Shown here piece after piece: positions 46,312 to 54,804 of a stretch of 60,933 nt of DNA. This DNA is from an uncultured Planctomycetaceae bacterium (lineage in GTDB: Bacteria > Planctomycetota > Planctomycetia > Planctomycetales > Planctomycetaceae), in NCBI GenBank assembly GCA_937916515.1, contig CALFSX010000321.1, positions 1-60,933 on the forward strand, read 5' to 3'. The notes under the pieces were generated by a model that saw only the letters and a program-made list of their open reading frames with translations, had not been told where the DNA came from and made no database searches. Position 1 is the first letter of the stretch. Each line of letters begins with the position of its first letter. The position numbers and the translations under genes are program-made.

Positions 46312-47865
46312 ATGAAACGTTTCTGGTTTTCCGCTTTGCTTTTAGTCATTTCATTTTTGCCGTTGACTGTGGCAGAGGCTGCAAGGCCAAACGCTGCAAA
46401 GCCAAACATCGTCGTCATTATGGCGGACGACCTGGGCTATGGAGACATTTCCTGCTACGGCGCCACTTCGCTGAAGACTCCAAATATTGATCAGCTTGCA
46501 GCAGAAGGAATTCAGTTTACCAGCGGATATTGTTCTGCTTCGACGTGTACTCCCACTAGATATTCATTGCTGACCGGAACCTACGCTTTCCGAGGCGAAC
46601 GGACGGGGATTGCTCCACCAAATGCCCCAGCGATTATCCAGCCGGGAACGGCGACGATCGCTTCCATTCTGCAGCAGGGTGGCTATGCAACGGGAGTTGT
46701 TGGGAAATGGCATCTTGGATTGGGTGGCCCTGATGGCCCGGATTGGAATGGCGATCTGAAGCCGGGCCCGCTGGAGATCGGTTTTGATTCGTGCTTTTTG
46801 TTGCCAACCACAAACGATCGAGTTCCCCAGGTTTATGTTCAGAATCATCGAGTGTTAAATCTTGACCCAACTGATCCATTGTGGGTGGGAACAAAGAAGC
46901 CATCGCCTGATCATCCAACTGGTGAGACGCATCGTGACACATTGAAGATGGATTGGTCGCACGGACACAATTCCACAATCCATAACGGAATCAGCCGTAT
47001 TGGATTCTATACGGGCGGACATGCGGCTCGATTCCGCGACGAAGACCTGGCAGACAAGTGGGTGGAAAAGTCGAACGAGTTCATTGAAGAGAATCAGGAC
47101 AAGCCGTTCTTTCTGTTCTTTTCGTCACACGATTTACACGTGCCAAGGATTCCCCACGAACGTTTTCAGGGAGCCACTTCACTGGGTTTCCGCGGTGATG
47201 CCATTGTGGAACTGGATTGGTGCGTGGGCGAAATTATGAAAACTCTGGATCGCCTGAAGCTGGCGGAAAACACGTTGGTCGTTTTCTGTTCTGATAACGG
47301 CCCGGTTCTGGACGACGGCTACAAAGACGGAGCGATTGAAAAAATTGGCAACCATCGCGCTGCGGGACCCTATTCCGGCGGAAAGTACAGCGTCTACGAA
47401 GGCGGCACGCGGACTCCGTTTATTACTCGCTGGAAAGGCCGCATTAAGCCAGCTGTCAGCGAAGAAATCGTGTGTACCATTGACCTTGCTGCCAGTTGTG
47501 CTGCGTTGACAGGCCAGTCACTTGCTGCCGATGCGTGTCTTGACAGCCTGGACGTGAAAGCCGCCCTGTTGGGGGAAGACGGTGCCAAAGGTCGCGATCA
47601 CATCGTGCAACAGGATAACGGCAGCAGCGGAACTTATGGTTTGCGAGTCGGCAATTGGAAGCTGCAACGTTACGACCGCAAGTCTGCCAGAAATGTTGTG
47701 GTTGAAAAAGAGCTGACAAACAACAAGGTGCCAACCTATCAACTGTTCGATCTGTCAACGGATGCTGGTGAAAAGAAGAACGTCATCAACGGTCATCCTG
47801 AGGTTGCAAAACAGCTTCAGGATCAACTGGCAAAGATTATCAGCGAAGGCCGAACTCGCCCATAG
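46312..47865 (+). CDS. Secreted sulfatase (arylsulfatase type)
   Basis: 517 residues from MKRFWFSALLLVISF, a signal peptide with the cut near VAEAA. The sulfatase signature is STCTPTRYSLLTG, where Cys79 (C-T-P-T-R) would be oxidised to formylglycine. Metal ligands: IMADDLGYGD at the start and FCSDNGPV later. GVVGKWHLG is typical. It removes sulfate from sulfated polysaccharides or aryl sulfates outside the cytoplasm; planctomycetes carry very many of these. No sulfatase-maturing enzyme or carbohydrate cluster is adjacent. The small stem CGGCGG/CCGCCG (47882-47898) after the stop may end transcription. Confidence 0.95.
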   Translation: MKRFWFSALLLVISFLPLTVAEAARPNAAKPNIVVIMADDLGYGDISCYGATSLKTPNIDQLAAEGIQFTSGYCSASTCTPTRYSLLTGTYAFRGERTGIAPPNAPAIIQPGTATIASILQQGGYATGVVGKWHLGLGGPDGPDWNGDLKPGPLEIGFDSCFLLPTTNDRVPQVYVQNHRVLNLDPTDPLWVGTKKPSPDHPTGETHRDTLKMDWSHGHNSTIHNGISRIGFYTGGHAARFRDEDLADKWVEKSNEFIEENQDKPFFLFFSSHDLHVPRIPHERFQGATSLGFRGDAIVELDWCVGEIMKTLDRLKLAENTLVVFCSDNGPVLDDGYKDGAIEKIGNHRAAGPYSGGKYSVYEGGTRTPFITRWKGRIKPAVSEEIVCTIDLAASCAALTGQSLAADACLDSLDVKAALLGEDGAKGRDHIVQQDNGSSGTYGLRVGNWKLQRYDRKSARNVVVEKELTNNKVPTYQLFDLSTDAGEKKNVINGHPEVAKQLQDQLAKIISEGRTRP

Positions 47866-47951
47866 GCTTCAAATGCTGGAACGGCGGAATAGCCGCCGCG
47901 AAATCGCGATGGTTGCTGCTGGATGGCACTGTAGGTGGAGTGGTTGTTTGA

Positions 47952-48011
47952 CCCGACTCGCAGAGGAGGAAGCCGCCACTCAATCCATGCCCTCCTCCTC
48001 TACGAGTCGGG
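47952..48011. repeat. Inverted repeat with 19-bp arms after the sulfatase
   Basis: CCCGACTCGCAGAGGAGGA (47952-47970) and TCCTCCTCTACGAGTCGGG (47993-48011), 18 of 19 positions paired, 22-base spacer. It could act as a transcription end between convergent genes, or be another dispersed element; only this copy is in the window. Confidence 0.8.
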
Positions 48012-48074
48012 GCAAACGATTTCTTTTGGAATCAGGTCTACTTCTGCGTCACCGCTAAGATTCACTACCCTAAT

Positions 48075-48193
48075 AAGGGCTTTGCCCTTGACGCCAGTGG
48101 CGTGGTTGGCTGGAAGACGTGGAACGCTGGAACCTCCGAGACGTTCCGTTGGCGCTACGAGCAACATGTGCGCACCGTGCGCACATGTTTTTA
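48075..48193 (+). repeat. Dispersed repeat A, copy 4 (full length)
   Basis: Proximal hairpin AAGGGC-TTT-GCCCTT (48075-48089), core GTGGCGTGGTTGGCTGGAAG, then ACGTTCCGTTGGCGCTACGA, and a perfect 12-1-12 distal palindrome at 48164-48188 (ACATGTGCGCAC, C, GTGCGCACATGT). Against copy 1 the distal stem has a C-G pair replaced by T-A on both sides. Confidence 0.9.
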
Positions 48194-48291
48194 AGTAAGA
48201 CGCTAAGATTCAGCAGTGAAGCAGCGTTAATGCCTGTCAGCCGGGAATTCCACGTAGCCGGAGTCGCCAGATTTCGGGATTCCATGCATTA

Positions 48292-50541
48292 CTAAACAAC
48301 CGCGTCTTCGTGTTCTGCTGGTTGTTGATTTCTTCTTGCTTCGCCAAGTTCGCCCAGTTGGCGGGCTCTTGCAAGGCTGGTGTCCAGTACCAGTCGCAGG
48401 TCGACTGACCATGAGCCGTTTTCCGGGACTACAAATTCCCAGTGCGGAACAACGGCCACGCTTTGGTGAACCAGTTCGAAGCCCGATTCAGACTGGCTGA
48501 TGGTTTCGATCGGAAACGCCCACAACGTGGCGTTTTGTGAAATCTCCAGGCTCACATCCAGCCCCTGCCATTCATCGACCAGGCCGATTCGTTCTACATC
48601 ATCCAGCTGTTGCAGGGAATCCAGAGTTCCCAGCTGAACACCTGTGGAGTCGTAGTAGTAACGGTCCGACGCTCCGCCCGGCATAGTGGCGAAGTTAAAT
48701 TCCATGCCGAAGTGAATTGTGTCGCCAGCGGGTAAATCAAACAGTTGATACTGAATGACCAATTCGTTGGGACGAGCCTTTGAGATTGTGACCGACTTGC
48801 GAATTTCGACGTTTTGCTGACCAACGTCTCCGCGCCCTCGCATTTCGAGGGCGATTTCCGAATCACCTCGACGAATCGACGCTTCGTAGGTGGAACGGGC
48901 AAAATTTCCAACGATGCCGTTGCCTTTATGGAAGTCTTCAAAACTGAGGCCCGGTTGCATGAAGTGATCGACCAGGCTTTTACGTTCCCACTTGTCGTAG
49001 GCGATTTTTTTGTCCAGATCCGGCTGTTTGAATCGAACCAGATCGTGAATGCTGGATACGTTGTCGTGCAGTTGTTCGCCACGTGCGGCGGCATCACGCA
49101 TGTTTTGGGCGTGAGCGAAAATCTTTTCGTGATAGGCTTCGTGTCGGCGATTCAGTGTTGCCAGCAGATTTGATTTGCAGGTACGGAGATCCAGTTCGTA
49201 CATGTGGCCGCCAACGGCTGGCGAAAACATGGCCACCATACGATGGTTGCTAAGGCGTACTTCCTGACGGGCGTCCAGATTCAAGTCGCCAACAAGAACG
49301 TCAACCCACTGGTCTTCTGTTCGAGTAATCTGTTCCAGTATGCCGTCGGCTTCAATCAGGTTGGAATAGACCGCATTTCGCAGGTGTGGCAGATACAAAC
49401 CACCGAACGCTCCGTGCCAGAAACTGCAGTTGCACTGACTGCGATACAGGCAGCGTCTGGCATCTTCCAGCAGTTCGGTTTGATCGGAATTCAGGTCATT
49501 GCGAACTTCCAATTGAGCGATGCGCGCACTGACTTCCATGGCTCGCGCGTACATTTCGTTGCTTTCCGAATACTTGACTCGGAAGTTTCTCCAGAACCCG
49601 CCGCTGGAATACTGCTTCAGCTTTTCCCAGTCCGGATCATCGTGGCGTTCCTGGTGAGTCAGGCGATGCAGTTCGGCCTGCGATTCTGACGGCAACGCCC
49701 ATTCTGTCATTTCGCGATAGCTGGCGTTGGGCAGATAGAAGGATCCCTGCGGAGCAACGTGATCGAGCGTTTCAGATGGAGTCGTGACCTTGATCCACGA
49801 ATCGTTTTCTCGCAACGCCGTCAGAAAGCGTTCCAGCCAGCGATCTTCGTAAACATGTTTATAAGTTTCCGGCCAGGTGCCAAATTTTTCTCCGTCGTCT
49901 CCAAACACCACAACAGCGTCTTCGTAGGTGTTGGCGATTTCCCGAAGGTACTCAACCGTTTGGTACGGATCCTGAAACGGAATCAGATATCGCAGGCGTT
50001 CGCTGCCAGGGAAGACGGACAGCAATCGTCCTTCATCTTCTGTGACGTAATAGCCGAAAAGTTCTTCCTGCTTTTTTCCACCGGCGCGGAAGTGGTGGTC
50101 GTCCAGAATTGTGTAACGAATTCCGGCCGCCGTAATATCGCCAGCGAACGAAGGTTCCCAAACTCGTTCAGGCACCCACATGCCGCGAACAGTAGTCTTA
50201 AACAGAGACTCCAGATGTTCCGTGTACATCCGGATTTGGCCAATTCTGTCGCGGCGAGGAATGTTGGCGAGAATCGGTTCATAGAACGCGCCCCCCATAA
50301 TTTCGATCTGGTTCTGTGCCACCAGGCTGCGCACGCGATCAATGTATTCCGGGTGAGCCGTCTGTAACCATTCCAGCAAACTGCCGGAGGTGTGCAGAGA
50401 GAACGGCACATCGGGGTATTCCTGCAGTACGTTCAGAAACGGCAGATAGCTTTCCTGGTACGACTGCTCAAACACACCGTCAAAGTTGCCAACTGGCTGA
50501 TGGTTGTGAAAAGCCAGAATTAGGCGGACATTCCCTGCCAT
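48292..50541 (-). CDS. Glycoside hydrolase family 57 (alpha-amylase/4-alpha-glucanotransferase type)
   Basis: 749 residues, cytoplasmic (no signal). Acts on alpha-1,4-glucans such as glycogen. GH57 motifs: HNHQP (12-16), GGAFYEPI (83-90), MWVPERVWEP (121-130, Glu125 as nucleophile), VVFGDDGEKFG (211-221, Asp215/216 as acid/base). The C-terminal half has beta-sandwich domains of the DUF1925/DUF1926 type (FGMEFNFATMPGGASDRYYY; WSVDLRLVLDTSLARARQLG). TGGGAG lies nine bases before the ATG. Choosing between amylase and transferase needs comparison with characterised members. The gene stands alone. Confidence 0.92.
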   Translation of the reverse strand: MAGNVRLILAFHNHQPVGNFDGVFEQSYQESYLPFLNVLQEYPDVPFSLHTSGSLLEWLQTAHPEYIDRVRSLVAQNQIEIMGGAFYEPILANIPRRDRIGQIRMYTEHLESLFKTTVRGMWVPERVWEPSFAGDITAAGIRYTILDDHHFRAGGKKQEELFGYYVTEDEGRLLSVFPGSERLRYLIPFQDPYQTVEYLREIANTYEDAVVVFGDDGEKFGTWPETYKHVYEDRWLERFLTALRENDSWIKVTTPSETLDHVAPQGSFYLPNASYREMTEWALPSESQAELHRLTHQERHDDPDWEKLKQYSSGGFWRNFRVKYSESNEMYARAMEVSARIAQLEVRNDLNSDQTELLEDARRCLYRSQCNCSFWHGAFGGLYLPHLRNAVYSNLIEADGILEQITRTEDQWVDVLVGDLNLDARQEVRLSNHRMVAMFSPAVGGHMYELDLRTCKSNLLATLNRRHEAYHEKIFAHAQNMRDAAARGEQLHDNVSSIHDLVRFKQPDLDKKIAYDKWERKSLVDHFMQPGLSFEDFHKGNGIVGNFARSTYEASIRRGDSEIALEMRGRGDVGQQNVEIRKSVTISKARPNELVIQYQLFDLPAGDTIHFGMEFNFATMPGGASDRYYYDSTGVQLGTLDSLQQLDDVERIGLVDEWQGLDVSLEISQNATLWAFPIETISQSESGFELVHQSVAVVPHWEFVVPENGSWSVDLRLVLDTSLARARQLGELGEARRNQQPAEHEDAVV

Positions 50542-50841
50542 GTAACCAAACTCCCAGTGTTACCGAATGGTGCGGAACACAACTCATAAATACGGCTAAA
50601 TCGCCCAGATCGCCTGTCTTCAAGCTTTTTGCTGCAAGCATGATCTCTGCGATGCACAATAGCAGAATATGCAGAAAACTCGATGCGCATCCCGGGCGCT
50701 GTATGCTTATCGTTTTGGTGACCATGGAAGATCCAGCACGAGCGGTGCGACCGGGAGACTTTTTGCAGATTGCCCAGTGGCTCAAAGTAATGTTTTCCAC
50801 GCAGTCACCCCAGTTTGCCTTTGGGTGAAGGCGCAACAGAA

Positions 50842-50870
50842 GCGGCCATCACGGATAAGGTGATGGCCGC
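50842..50870. repeat. Perfect stem-loop next to repeat B copy 2
   Basis: GCGGCCATCAC (50842-50852), loop GGATAAG, GTGATGGCCGC (50860-50870). Strong 11-bp stem but no T-run, and no gene ends nearby on either strand, so a terminator role is doubtful. Confidence 0.75.
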
Positions 50871-50877
50871 CCGGAAG

Positions 50878-50970
50878 AACTTAGACTTCTTAAAGCCGCG
50901 AACTTGTTCACGTTGAGTCAAGTTGTTTGAGCGACAACGGAGCGTTTCTGAGCGTCAGCTCAAATGGTTT
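50878..50970 (-). repeat. Dispersed repeat B, copy 2
   Basis: The reverse complement matches 231-321: ACCATTTGAGCTGACGCTCA near one end and AAGTCTAAGTT at the other. It is followed, in the same relative order as at the window start, by a repeat A copy (50998-51117). Confidence 0.8.
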
Positions 50971-50997
50971 GCGGCACGGCCTCGTTAAAGTCTTACT

Positions 50998-51117
50998 CAA
51001 AATGATGCGCGCTCGGTGCGCGGATGTTGGTCGTAGCGACAACGGAGCGGCTCGGCGATTCCAACGTCCCATGTCTTGCAGCCAACCACGCCAGTGGGTC
51101 AAGGGCGAAGCCCTTGT
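50998..51117 (-). repeat. Dispersed repeat A, copy 5
   Basis: On the minus strand: CTAACAAGGGCTTCGCCCTTG at the proximal end, GGCGTGGTTGGCTGCAAGAC, then CCGCTCCGTTGTCGCTACGA and an imperfect distal palindrome. It lacks the TTGG expansion of copy 1 but shares its GCAAGACAT wording. Confidence 0.88.
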
Positions 51118-51146
51118 TAGAATTTGTTGCAGTGAACTCGTACTCA

Positions 51147-51267
51147 AAAATGATGCACGCACGGTACGCGCATCATTCTCGTAGCGACAACGGAGCGGCT
51201 GGGCGATTCGAGCGTTCCATGTCTTCCCGCCAACCATGCCACCGGGTCAAGGGCGTAGCCCTTGCTA
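51147..51267 (-). repeat. Dispersed repeat A, copy 6
   Basis: On the minus strand it begins TAGCAAGGGCTACGCCCTTG, where TAG is the stop codon of the cytochrome c gene, and ends in a distal palindrome whose two departures from perfect pairing are both G-T. It is separated from copy 5 by 29 bases, making a head-to-tail pair. Confidence 0.88.
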
Positions 51268-54200
51268 ATTTTTAAACATGCCGTTGTTCCGGTCGCCTCG
51301 GCTTAACAGGTAAGCCATCAGGTCCAGAACCTCTTCCTTGTTTAGCGTGTTCAGTAAGCCGGCTGGCATCATGGAAACTTTCGATTCAACCATTTCTTCG
51401 ATTTTTCGACGGTTAACATTGGTCAGGTTTCCAGGTTTCATCATGTCCGTTTGAACTCGAAAATCGTCGCCCGCCAGGTTGATAATTCGACCATTAATGA
51501 CTTTGCCATCGGTGGTCACGATTTGCACGCTGCCGTATTGGTCGCTGATCTGTTTGCTCGGTTCCATCACGGATTCCAGAATGTCTCGCGGGCTGAAGCG
51601 ACCGGATAGAATTGTCAGGTCTGGCCCAACAGATCCGCCCTGATTGTCAAAGCGGTGACACGCGAAGCAGGAAGCCGCACCGAACATCTGCCGTCCGTGT
51701 TCGAAGTTGCGTTCCTTCAGGCCGGTTTCCAGCATGGGAACCAGTTCAGCCATCGTCCATTCTTTAACAAATTTTCGCGGAGCGGACGTGAACAGTGGAG
51801 CTCCACCTTCTGGCTTGGCGTCGATGATTGGCTGCAGGCGAGACTTGTCTTCGGCAGACAGCTGAGCCACGGCATCAGCTTTGATGTTGCTGACAAACAA
51901 TTGGAAGCTGGAACCACCCTGATAAGCAGCTGAACGAGTGAACCACTTGAAGTAAGTTTCCTGCAGTTCAGGCGTCCAGCCGGTTGTGGCGTATCGCAGG
52001 GTGCGAGCGTAATCAATCTGCTCTTCCTGACTTGGTGAACCTTCCAGCAACGCCACAATCTTTTCAGCGGCGTATGGGGCCTGAAGGTAAACCAGCAGCT
52101 GTGCGATTTCTGAATTCAGTGATTGAGTTTCTGCCGGAAGAGCATCTTCCAGGTGTCCAATCATGGCCGCTCGCTCTTCAGCGTTAGGCGGGCTGACTCG
52201 CACAAAGGTCAGAGTCAGCAGGCGAAGCAAATCCAGCTTTTGGTTATTCGAAAGGTCTGCACCAACGACAGGTCGTAGCGAAGCCAGAATGCTGCTGGTG
52301 ATTGCTGCACGCTCAGCGTCCGGGGTGAAACTGTTCCAGTCAGGCGCTGGCGTGTCAATGTTTTCGCCTTCGCCCTTGTTCTGGCGTTCGAAGGTTCGAG
52401 CATACGCCAACAGAGCTGTCAGCTTTGTTTGAGGATTCGATTCCGCCAGTGCTTTGTCGCGCCAGACTTCCGTGGGGATGCGTTCCAGAGCAACTCGAGC
52501 CGCATAGCGTACGGCGCGTGATGACGATGACAGTGACGGCCAGATTGGGCCAACATTGGTGTTGTCCACGGGCAGATTTTCCAGAGCCATCCGTTTGGCG
52601 GCATCTGTGTCCACAGTGGTGACGTTTGTGTCTGCGGTGTCGCTGGAATTTCCTGTGTAGGTAACTTTGTAAAGTCCCGATTGCACTTTGCGTCCACCGA
52701 TGGCGAAATACATCGCTCCATCAACCGGATTCACAATGACGTCCGTCAATGGCAATGGTGTTCCCGTGATAAAGTCTTCCAGTTGACCAGTAAAGGTGCC
52801 ACCCGCAGGTGTCAGGTGCACGGCGTACATTTTGCCGTAGCTCCAGTCGCAGGCAAACAAGGCCTGTTGATACTTCGCTGGAAATTTTGCTCCCTTGCCA
52901 AAGCAGACTCCGGTGGGCGAACCAGGGCCGACGTTTACAACGGGAGGTACGCTGTCCGGGTAATAAACGGGCCATTTGCCACCGCCGCTGCGCCAGCCGA
53001 ATTCACCACCATCCACAACATGGCAAATTCGCGTTGGGCGATACCATGGCAGGTTGATGTCCCATTCCATGTCTGCGTCGTAGGTGAACAGTTGGCCGTT
53101 GTCGTCGAAGGCGGCGTCGTATTGATTGCGAAATCCGCTGGCCAGTACTTCCCACGATTTGCCATCCGGATCGATCTTGTACATGCATCCGCCGGGAGCT
53201 CGCGTTCCCTTCATGAATTTTCCGGTCACGCGAGGCAGCAGCAGGTCTTCGTCCCATGATGGAACGCGTGAGCTGACAATTTCTGTCAGGTCTGTGCGGT
53301 TGCCGCACACAACGACAAGGTTTTTGCCGTCCGGGTGAGGCAATACGGCATGCGGGCCATGTTCGCCGCTGCCGTTGAGTGCTCGCAACGTTTCCAGGCT
53401 GTCTAATTGATCGTCGCCGTTTGTGTCACGAACTCGGTAAAGTCCGCCAGGGTATTTCTGGCCTTTGTTGACGCTGACATACAGGCTGTCGAACGCCCAC
53501 AGCAGTCCTTGAGCTTCACCGATATCAACGTTGATCTTTTCGACGTTCAGTTCAGCGGCGCCCAGAATTCCGGAAGGTGTGACTCGATACAAAGAACCGT
53601 ATTGATCGGAAACAATCAACCGGCCCTTGGGGTCGGTGCACATGTTAACCCATGATCCCTGAGTGTCTTTAGGGACAGAATACAGCAATTCTACGTTGAA
53701 GCCCTTGGCAACTTTCAGGTCTTTTACGGCTGTGGCTGTGGGAATTTTCAGGCCCGCTTCTTCTTTGGGGGCAGCAGGTTTTTCTTTGGTTTTAGGTTTC
53801 TGCATTTTGGCTGCGGTTGCCGTGTTCGCGAGCTTCTTTAGTCGCAGGTTGCGGAATTGAGCCTTCATCGCTTTGCCTCGGTGAACCTGTAGCGCGATGA
53901 CGCCGTCTGTTTCTGCTTCCGCTTTTTGATTGTCAGTAATGTCAACGGTCACAACGCCGTCGATTTTGTGCACAAGATGATTACCGTTGGCGATAATTGT
54001 CAGTTCGTGCCATTGGGTGACGTCGATCGGAGTGATCTCTTCTTTTGTCAGTTTGGTGACGGTCTTCTTGCCGTCGTTGGCGATGACCACTTTTTCGCCG
54101 CGTTTCGCAATGATGCCTCGACCTTTTTCGTCGTACAGCATTCCGGTGTAAGGTGCGTTGGCGTGAATGTCAGCCTGATAGCCGACGCATACAAATTCGC

Positions 54201-54513
54201 CCTTTTCCTTGTCGTGAACGCTTCGGTATTGGACACCGGAATTATTGTCGCCTTCAAGTTTGAACTCGCAGCGAAATTCGAAGTTGGCGGCAGTGCCGTC
54301 CCAAATCAGAAACTTGTTGTATGCCAGATGGTCCGGCCCGTTGGTCTTGCCGGTGATGCAGCCGTCTTCAACCGACCACAGCGACATGTCGCCTTTCCAG
54401 CCGGTCAGATCTTTGCCGTTAAACAGTTGCTGTTCGCCGTTTTGAGCCGAAGCGGCAGGGGAAAGCAGCGGCAAGACAAGTAAGGACAACAATAATAAAG
54501 AATAGCGAATCAC
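51265..54513 (-). CDS. Secreted fusion: DUF1080-type domain, beta-propeller, HEAT-like region, cytochrome c
   Basis: 1082 residues from a GTG at 54513 that gives a signal peptide ([20 protein letters not shown]); the ATG at 54603 would hide it. About 30-230 is a DUF1080/3-keto-disaccharide hydrolase-type beta-sandwich ([36 protein letters not shown]). About 260-640 is a dehydrogenase-like beta-propeller ([38 protein letters not shown]). About 660-910 is helical, HEAT-like. The C-terminus is a planctomycete c-type cytochrome: [18 protein letters not shown], with [19 protein letters not shown] after. Probably oxidises sugars or similar outside the cytoplasm. The TAG stop is part of repeat A copy 6. 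Confidence 0.9.
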   Translation of the reverse strand: MIRYSLLLLSLLVLPLLSPAASAQNGEQQLFNGKDLTGWKGDMSLWSVEDGCITGKTNGPDHLAYNKFLIWDGTAANFEFRCEFKLEGDNNSGVQYRSVHDKEKGEFVCVGYQADIHANAPYTGMLYDEKGRGIIAKRGEKVVIANDGKKTVTKLTKEEITPIDVTQWHELTIIANGNHLVHKIDGVVTVDITDNQKAEAETDGVIALQVHRGKAMKAQFRNLRLKKLANTATAAKMQKPKTKEKPAAPKEEAGLKIPTATAVKDLKVAKGFNVELLYSVPKDTQGSWVNMCTDPKGRLIVSDQYGSLYRVTPSGILGAAELNVEKINVDIGEAQGLLWAFDSLYVSVNKGQKYPGGLYRVRDTNGDDQLDSLETLRALNGSGEHGPHAVLPHPDGKNLVVVCGNRTDLTEIVSSRVPSWDEDLLLPRVTGKFMKGTRAPGGCMYKIDPDGKSWEVLASGFRNQYDAAFDDNGQLFTYDADMEWDINLPWYRPTRICHVVDGGEFGWRSGGGKWPVYYPDSVPPVVNVGPGSPTGVCFGKGAKFPAKYQQALFACDWSYGKMYAVHLTPAGGTFTGQLEDFITGTPLPLTDVIVNPVDGAMYFAIGGRKVQSGLYKVTYTGNSSDTADTNVTTVDTDAAKRMALENLPVDNTNVGPIWPSLSSSSRAVRYAARVALERIPTEVWRDKALAESNPQTKLTALLAYARTFERQNKGEGENIDTPAPDWNSFTPDAERAAITSSILASLRPVVGADLSNNQKLDLLRLLTLTFVRVSPPNAEERAAMIGHLEDALPAETQSLNSEIAQLLVYLQAPYAAEKIVALLEGSPSQEEQIDYARTLRYATTGWTPELQETYFKWFTRSAAYQGGSSFQLFVSNIKADAVAQLSAEDKSRLQPIIDAKPEGGAPLFTSAPRKFVKEWTMAELVPMLETGLKERNFEHGRQMFGAASCFACHRFDNQGGSVGPDLTILSGRFSPRDILESVMEPSKQISDQYGSVQIVTTDGKVINGRIINLAGDDFRVQTDMMKPGNLTNVNRRKIEEMVESKVSMMPAGLLNTLNKEEVLDLMAYLLSRGDRNNGMFKN

Positions 54514-54804
54514 AAAGTCGTCTTTCAAAATTCGGGCAGATAAAGGTAGGTTGCAGGAAACACTCGGGCCAAAGATTGTCACCAGCTGGCTTGCAGATAG
54601 CAAGGCACGCGAGAACGTTCTAAATAGAAACCGTTCGTTGCAGCAGCAGCGCGAAAAATGCCTGTTGGAATCGGCGATTCCGGGGGGACAAAGCCAATAT
54701 CACACGCCGGTTTGACTTCCTGAAGGTTCGGAAGACAATCCCTTGCCCGGCAATTCACTTACAGTGAACGCGGCTTCGAACGGATTCAGCAAAAACGATC
54801 ACCT

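Larger units (their letters stand above)
47866..48291. other. Intergenic region with two inverted repeats
   Basis: About 425 bases between the convergent sulfatase and GH57 genes. It holds a long stem at 47952-48011 and repeat A copy 4 at 48075-48193; both are listed separately. No further gene is seen. Confidence 0.7.
50542..51264. other. Long intergenic region carrying a repeat array
   Basis: 720 bases upstream of GH57. It contains a GC-rich stem-loop (50842-50870), repeat B copy 2 (50878-50970) and repeat A copies 5 and 6. Open frames here are translations of the repeats, not genes. GH57 promoter sequences must lie near 50560-50700, but none stands out. Confidence 0.75.

Noticed and set aside
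50908-51237. 109-residue minus-strand open frame
   Set aside because: It lies wholly within repeat A copies 5 and 6 and repeat B; no family, no ribosome site.
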